Positions 32,845 to 36,705 of a stretch of DNA of 36,705 nt are shown here, piece after piece. Numbering within the stretch: position 1 is the first letter of the stretch; each line of letters starts with the position of its first letter. The position numbers were made by a program, and so were the translations under genes. The notes beneath the pieces were generated by a model. The model saw nothing but the letters and a program-made list of their open reading frames with translations. It had not been told where the DNA came from and searched no databases. The stretch is from Vulcanimicrobiia bacterium. Its GTDB lineage: Bacteria > Vulcanimicrobiota > Vulcanimicrobiia > Eremiobacterales > Eremiobacteraceae. The stretch is taken from NCBI GenBank assembly GCA_025450855.1, contig JANWLL010000027.1, forward strand, positions 1 to 36,705. The letters run 5' to 3'.

Positions 32845-34803
32845 TCACGCGCGCCGGAAAGCGCCGCCTTCTCTGTTGCCGACGATGACGCGGCCGTCTA
32901 AGACGAACCCGCTGCCGCGCATCGTCCGTGCCATCCGCTTATACTGCGCCGCACGTGCCGCAAGCCCGCCCCCACCGCTTCCCTGAGCAGCGGTCGCCGT
33001 GACGCCCGCGGCCGCGAGCTCGATCTCCGGCGGCGCCGAACGGACGTCCGCCCCGAGCAGCGACACTTCACGCTGGATGTAGAGGGCGGCGGCGCGGCGT
33101 TCGAACCGCTCGATGATCGCGATGCCCATCGCCTCGACGGTCCGCTCGCTCCCGACGACGACGAAGTTGACGCCCCCGAGATGGCCGACGAGCCCTTGGG
33201 GACCCTCGATCTCTTTCGTCACCGTGACGAGGCACTCGGCGAGCGCTTTGATGACCTCGTCGCCGCGGCCGTATCCGTGGCGCTCGTTGTACGCCCGGAA
33301 GTGGTTGATGTCGACGTGGAGCAGCGCGTACGGCGCTCCGGAATTCGCGCGACGTTCGATCTCTTGCTGGACGAGGGTTCTGCCGGGCAGGCCTGTCAGC
33401 GGGTTCGAGTAGCGGTTGACCGACGCTTGGAACTCGGTCATCGTGTGAAGCAGATCGCGCACGGAGACGACGCCCGAATAGACGCCGTTCTCCAAGACGA
33501 TGACCTCGTCGTAGATCTCGGTCCGGCGGCGATGGACGACCTTGCGCGCGACCTCGTCGATCGAATCCTTCGAGTCGACGGAAAGATACGCGTCGTCCAT
33601 GACGAGCCGAACCGGCCGCTTCGCGTAGATCGAGTAGCCGAATTGCCGCGACAGCCGTTCGTACAGTTTCGTGCGGCTGACGAGTCCGACGGGTGCCCCG
33701 TATTCGGTGAGCACGACGCTGTCGAGGTCGGGGTTGCGCTCGAAGATCTCGAGCACCTCACCGGTGTACGCCGTCGGCATGAGCGCGGGCGCACGACGCG
33801 TGATCGTGTTGACCGCCATGCGCGTCGGCGCGGCGACGACGCGGCTCGCCGACGCTCGCTCGCGGATGAACGCTGCGACTTCCGCCTTCGGCTCGACGAA
33901 CGCGGGCGCCGGCCTCGCGAGCACGTGGCCTTGACCGTAGTCGACGCCGATCTCGATGAGCGTCGCGAGCTCTTCGACGGTCTCGACGCCTTCCGCGAGG
34001 ACGCGGGCGTCGATCCGGCGGGCGAACATGATGATCGCGGCGACGAGCGCGTTCTTCGCGCGGTCTCTGTCGATGTCGCGGACGAGCGCCATATCGAGCT
34101 TGATGTAGTGCGGCCGGATCTCGGTGACCGCATGCAAACTGTTGTGCCCGGCGCCGGCGTCGTCGATCGCGATCTTGAAGCCTTGGCGGCTATAGTGGAG
34201 CAGCGTGCGCTTGAAGAAGTCGAAGTCCGCGATCGCTTCTTTCTCGGTGATCTCGAGTACGATGCGCTCGGCCGGGAGGTGGTGCTGCTCGAGGACGTCG
34301 TGCGTGAGACCGCCGTGGCGCTCTTCGAGCACGTTCGGGCTGATGTTCAAGAATAGGGAACAGCCAGGCGGCAAGCTCGAGGCACCGCTCAGTGCGCGGA
34401 ACCGGCAGAGCCGCTCGAGGACCGGGCCGACGCCGCGCCGCCGCGCTGCTTCGAAGAGCGCGTTCGCGGTCTCGAGGCGCGTGCCGATCGGGCCGCGCGA
34501 CAGCGCTTCGTATCCGATGACGCTGCCGTCAGCGAGCGACACGATCGGTTGATACTCGGTGCGGATGCGGCCTTCGCGCAGGAGCGTATCGAAATCGTCG
34601 TCGGAGAGCTCGCCGTCGGCAGCGGCGTCGGCTCCAGGAAACCGAGGCGGCCGCAAGACATGCGGCAGGACGTCCTCCGGGCGCTGAGAGAGACCGCTGC
34701 TCTCGCCGGTGACGTAGCCGAGCAGACGGCGCAGCCGTGCGCGCACCCGATCTGCTAGCGATTCTTTCACTCGGTCGTTCACCCGTCGATGAAAAAGCCG
34801 CAC
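32845..34803 (-). CDS. EAL-CBS-GGDEF protein, likely c-di-GMP phosphodiesterase
   Basis: Protein of 652 aa. The EAL domain (about residues 75-315) has all expected catalytic residues: E99 (EAL), N153, E184/E187, D214-D215, K235, E271 and Q291. Two CBS-like units (about 325-460) follow, then a GGDEF domain (about 465-630) whose signature is GGVNF (543-547), so cyclase activity is unlikely. It may bind GTP to tune the EAL domain. The N terminus is basic and has no membrane segment. It faces the orphan kinase convergently. Confidence 0.9.
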   Translation of the reverse strand: MRLFHRRVNDRVKESLADRVRARLRRLLGYVTGESSGLSQRPEDVLPHVLRPPRFPGADAAADGELSDDDFDTLLREGRIRTEYQPIVSLADGSVIGYEALSRGPIGTRLETANALFEAARRRGVGPVLERLCRFRALSGASSLPPGCSLFLNISPNVLEERHGGLTHDVLEQHHLPAERIVLEITEKEAIADFDFFKRTLLHYSRQGFKIAIDDAGAGHNSLHAVTEIRPHYIKLDMALVRDIDRDRAKNALVAAIIMFARRIDARVLAEGVETVEELATLIEIGVDYGQGHVLARPAPAFVEPKAEVAAFIRERASASRVVAAPTRMAVNTITRRAPALMPTAYTGEVLEIFERNPDLDSVVLTEYGAPVGLVSRTKLYERLSRQFGYSIYAKRPVRLVMDDAYLSVDSKDSIDEVARKVVHRRRTEIYDEVIVLENGVYSGVVSVRDLLHTMTEFQASVNRYSNPLTGLPGRTLVQQEIERRANSGAPYALLHVDINHFRAYNERHGYGRGDEVIKALAECLVTVTKEIEGPQGLVGHLGGVNFVVVGSERTVEAMGIAIIERFERRAAALYIQREVSLLGADVRSAPPEIELAAAGVTATAAQGSGGGGLAARAAQYKRMARTMRGSGFVLDGRVIVGNREGGAFRRA

Positions 34804-35011
34804 CGTCTAGCGGGCGGCGGGGCATCGTTCGCGCGGCCGGAGCGCGCGGATAAGATGGCCCTTATTCGTGTTGCTTCTAAGGAAGACATCGGCAAACGTG
34901 AGGCCTCGCATGAGGCGGACATGGCCGCCGAACCGCGGAACAGGTCGGCGATTTCGGGCGCCTTTGGGGTCATTCCTGACGTCCGGAAAGGCCATTCCGA
35001 GGTTGGCATCT
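34804..35011. other. Gap upstream of formate dehydrogenase
   Basis: About 208 bases with no gene I can support. It contains no Cys codons that would encode the usual N-terminal [4Fe-4S] motif of formate dehydrogenases in the + frame of the next gene. GAGG at 35000 is a modest ribosome site for ATG 35012. No clear promoter or operator was seen. Confidence 0.5.
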
Positions 35012-36705
35012 ATGAGGGAAACGTTCGAAAGGCTGCTCGAGCCGCTCGTCCGCGAGGACGGCCGACTGCGACCCGCGAGCTGGGACGAGGCGCTCGATCG
35101 CGCCGCCCAGGGGTTCCGCGAGACCGTGGCGGCGCACGGACCGGATTCGTTCGGTCTATTCAGCTGCTCGAAGGCGACGAACGAACTCAACTTCCTCACC
35201 GAGAAATTCGCCCGCGCGGTCGTCGGCTGCAATAACGTCGACAGCTGCAACCGGACGTGACACGCTCCTAGCGTCGTCGGTCTGGCGGCGGTTTTCGGTG
35301 CCGGCGGCGGCACCAGCTCGTATGAGGAAGTCGAGGAAACCGACTTCATCTTCTTGTGGGGGAGCAACGCGCGCGAGACGCACCCCATCTTCTTCCATCA
35401 CGTCTTGAAGGCGGTGCGCCGCGGTGCGAAGCTCGTCGTCGTCGACCCGCGCCGGACGTTCAGCGCGCAGTGGGCCGACACGTGGCTCGGGCTCAACGTC
35501 GGCACGGACATCGCGCTTTCGAACGCGATGGCGAACGAGATCCTCGCTCTCGGCCTCGAGCATCGCGAGTTCATCGCGAACGCGACGTCGGGCTTCGACG
35601 CGTATCGCGCGAGCGTCGCCGGCACGACGCCTGATGATGCAGAGAGGATCACCGGCGTTCCGGCCGACGCGATCCGACGTGTTGCCGTCGAGTACGCGAG
35701 CGCGAAGCGCGCGATGATCTGCTGGACGCTTGGCATCACCGAACATCACAATGCGGTCGACAACGTCTTCGCGCTCATCAATCTCGGCTTGCTCACCGGG
35801 CACGTCGGCCGTTACGGTTCCGGGTTGAACCCATTGCGCGGCCAGAACAACGTGCAGGGCGGCGGCGACATGGGCGCGATCCCGGATCGCTTACCGGGTT
35901 TTCAAGACATCGGAGACGACGCGGCGCGCGGCAAGTTCGAAAAGGCATGGGGCGTCAAGATCCCGCCGGCGCGCGGCAAGCGGCTCAACGAGATGTTCGA
36001 CGCGGTCGAGCAGGGCGAGATGCACGCGCTGTACGTCGTCGGCGAGAACCCGCTGGTGTCGGAAGCAGATCGCCACCGAACCGAAGGCTTGCTGAAACGG
36101 CTCGATTGCCTCGTCGTCCAAGACGTCACGTTGACGCACACGGCCAAGCTCGCGCACGTCGTGCTGCCGGCCGCTGCCGGATGGTGCGAGAGCGAAGGCA
36201 CGGTGACGAACAGCGAGCGCCGAGTGCAACGCGTCCGCAAGATCGTCGAGCCGCCGGGTCAGGCGCGCGACGACATCGACATCGTGTGGTCGATCGCCGC
36301 GCGGATGGGCGCGAGGTGGCCGCGACCGACAGCTCAGTCTTTATGGGATGAGCTGCGCTCGCTGAGCCCGATGCACGCCGGCATGTCGTATCCGCGGCTC
36401 GAGGGGCTTAAGGGGATCCGGTGGCCGTGCTACGACGAGCAGCATCCGGGCGAGCAGTTCCTCCACGCGCGTTTGTGGGAGAAGCCCGCTCGCGGCCGGC
36501 TCGCTGCATTCAACGTGGTAGTACAGGAACCGCCGGTCGATGCCATCACGCCGGAGTTCCCGATCATGCTGACGACCGGACGGCGTCTCGACTCGTTCAA
36601 CTCGGGCGTACAGAGCGGCGAGTTCGAGTCGCCGCTGCGGACGCGCGGCGACTGGATCGACGTCTCGCCGGAGGACGCAGCGGCGCTAGGCGTGGAGGAA
36701 GGCGA
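35012..36705 (+). CDS. fdhA: Selenocysteine-containing formate dehydrogenase alpha subunit (partial)
   Basis: Molybdopterin oxidoreductase that oxidises formate to CO2, running off the right edge. The frame is open from ATG 35012 except for TGA at 35258-35260 (residue 83). That TGA sits in NNVDSCNRT-U-HAPSVVGL, exactly where formate dehydrogenases carry Sec or Cys before a conserved His. The FDH motifs RGQNNVQGGGDMGAIPD, VVGENPLVSEAD, AHVVLPAA, CESEGTVTNSERRVQ and LTTGRRLDSFNSG follow with no frame break. A SECIS-like hairpin is at 35273-35289. Oddly, the N-terminal cysteine motif for [4Fe-4S] is missing upstream of the SWDEAL region. Other subunits would lie beyond the window. Confidence 0.85.
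35273..35289 (+). promoter_or_regulatory. SECIS-like hairpin after the in-frame TGA
   Basis: GTCGTC pairs with GGCGGC (two G-U pairs) around loop GGTCT. The loop is 19-23 bases after the TGA at 35258-35260, the same distance and sequence as the SelB-binding loop of E. coli fdhF as I remember it. The Gly-Leu codons also constrain these bases, so conservation is partly coding. Confidence 0.65.

Noticed and set aside
34779-35009. 76-codon - strand open frame upstream of fdhA
   Set aside because: No recognisable domain and no clear ribosome site. It overlaps the start of the EAL gene.
35261-36705. Formate dehydrogenase as a pseudogene split by a stop
   Set aside because: The single stop is TGA at the known Sec position with a SECIS-like hairpin after it, and the frame is otherwise intact.
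1-36705. CRISPR arrays, insertion sequences, prophage genes
   Set aside because: No spaced direct-repeat array, transposase or phage protein was seen on either strand.

Overview
The window is a GC-rich bacterial chromosome segment with dense genes, many 4-base stop/start overlaps, frequent GTG/TTG starts and clear Shine-Dalgarno motifs. There are no insertion sequences, phage genes or CRISPR arrays. Lipoprotein and signal-peptide genes and GloVer-type repeats fit an uncultured GC-rich lineage such as Candidatus Eremiobacterota. That assignment is a guess from gene style, not from a phylogenetic marker.

Positions 123-12951 (+) are a phosphate regulon followed by sulfur amino-acid genes: phoB, phoR, phoU (with its own sigma70-like promoter), a typical pstS-pstC-pstA-pstB set behind three PHO-box-like repeats, and then a second, diverged pstS-pstC-pstA-pstB set. 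The second ATPase has lost the consensus residue of every canonical ABC motif while keeping an intact reading frame. Its stop overlaps the start of cystathionine beta-synthase, which is followed by a cystathionine gamma-lyase/synthase. Together these two form a reverse transsulfuration pair.

Positions 12952-14280 hold two repeat elements, a small unknown gene and an IclR regulator. A repeat of about 125 bp with nested inverted repeats occurs twice in opposite orientation (7775-7897 and 13013-13138). Its stems are kept by compensatory changes, and it has GNRA-type loops. It is the best candidate here for an undescribed structured RNA or hairpin-mobile element. A separate 27-bp hairpin repeat occurs after two + strand genes (12962 and 32799).

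Positions 14493-26156 hold tldD-tldE, a lipoprotein, a secreted protein, tRNA-Leu(CAG), glutamate dehydrogenase, a beta-hydroxyacid dehydrogenase, a DUF5069-like protein, an alpha/beta hydrolase, a lone egtD (hercynine synthesis), a GloVer-repeat secreted protein and two small membrane proteins. Positions 26153-29974 (-) encode an Opu-type quaternary-amine ABC importer and a phosphoribosyltransferase.

Positions 30002-34803 form a signalling cluster: a PilZ protein, a soluble GAF/PAS histidine kinase and an EAL-CBS-GGDEF protein with an intact EAL site but a degenerate GGDEF. From 35012 to the right edge lies a formate dehydrogenase alpha subunit. It has an in-frame TGA at the selenocysteine position and a SECIS-like hairpin just downstream, and it lacks the usual N-terminal [4Fe-4S] segment.
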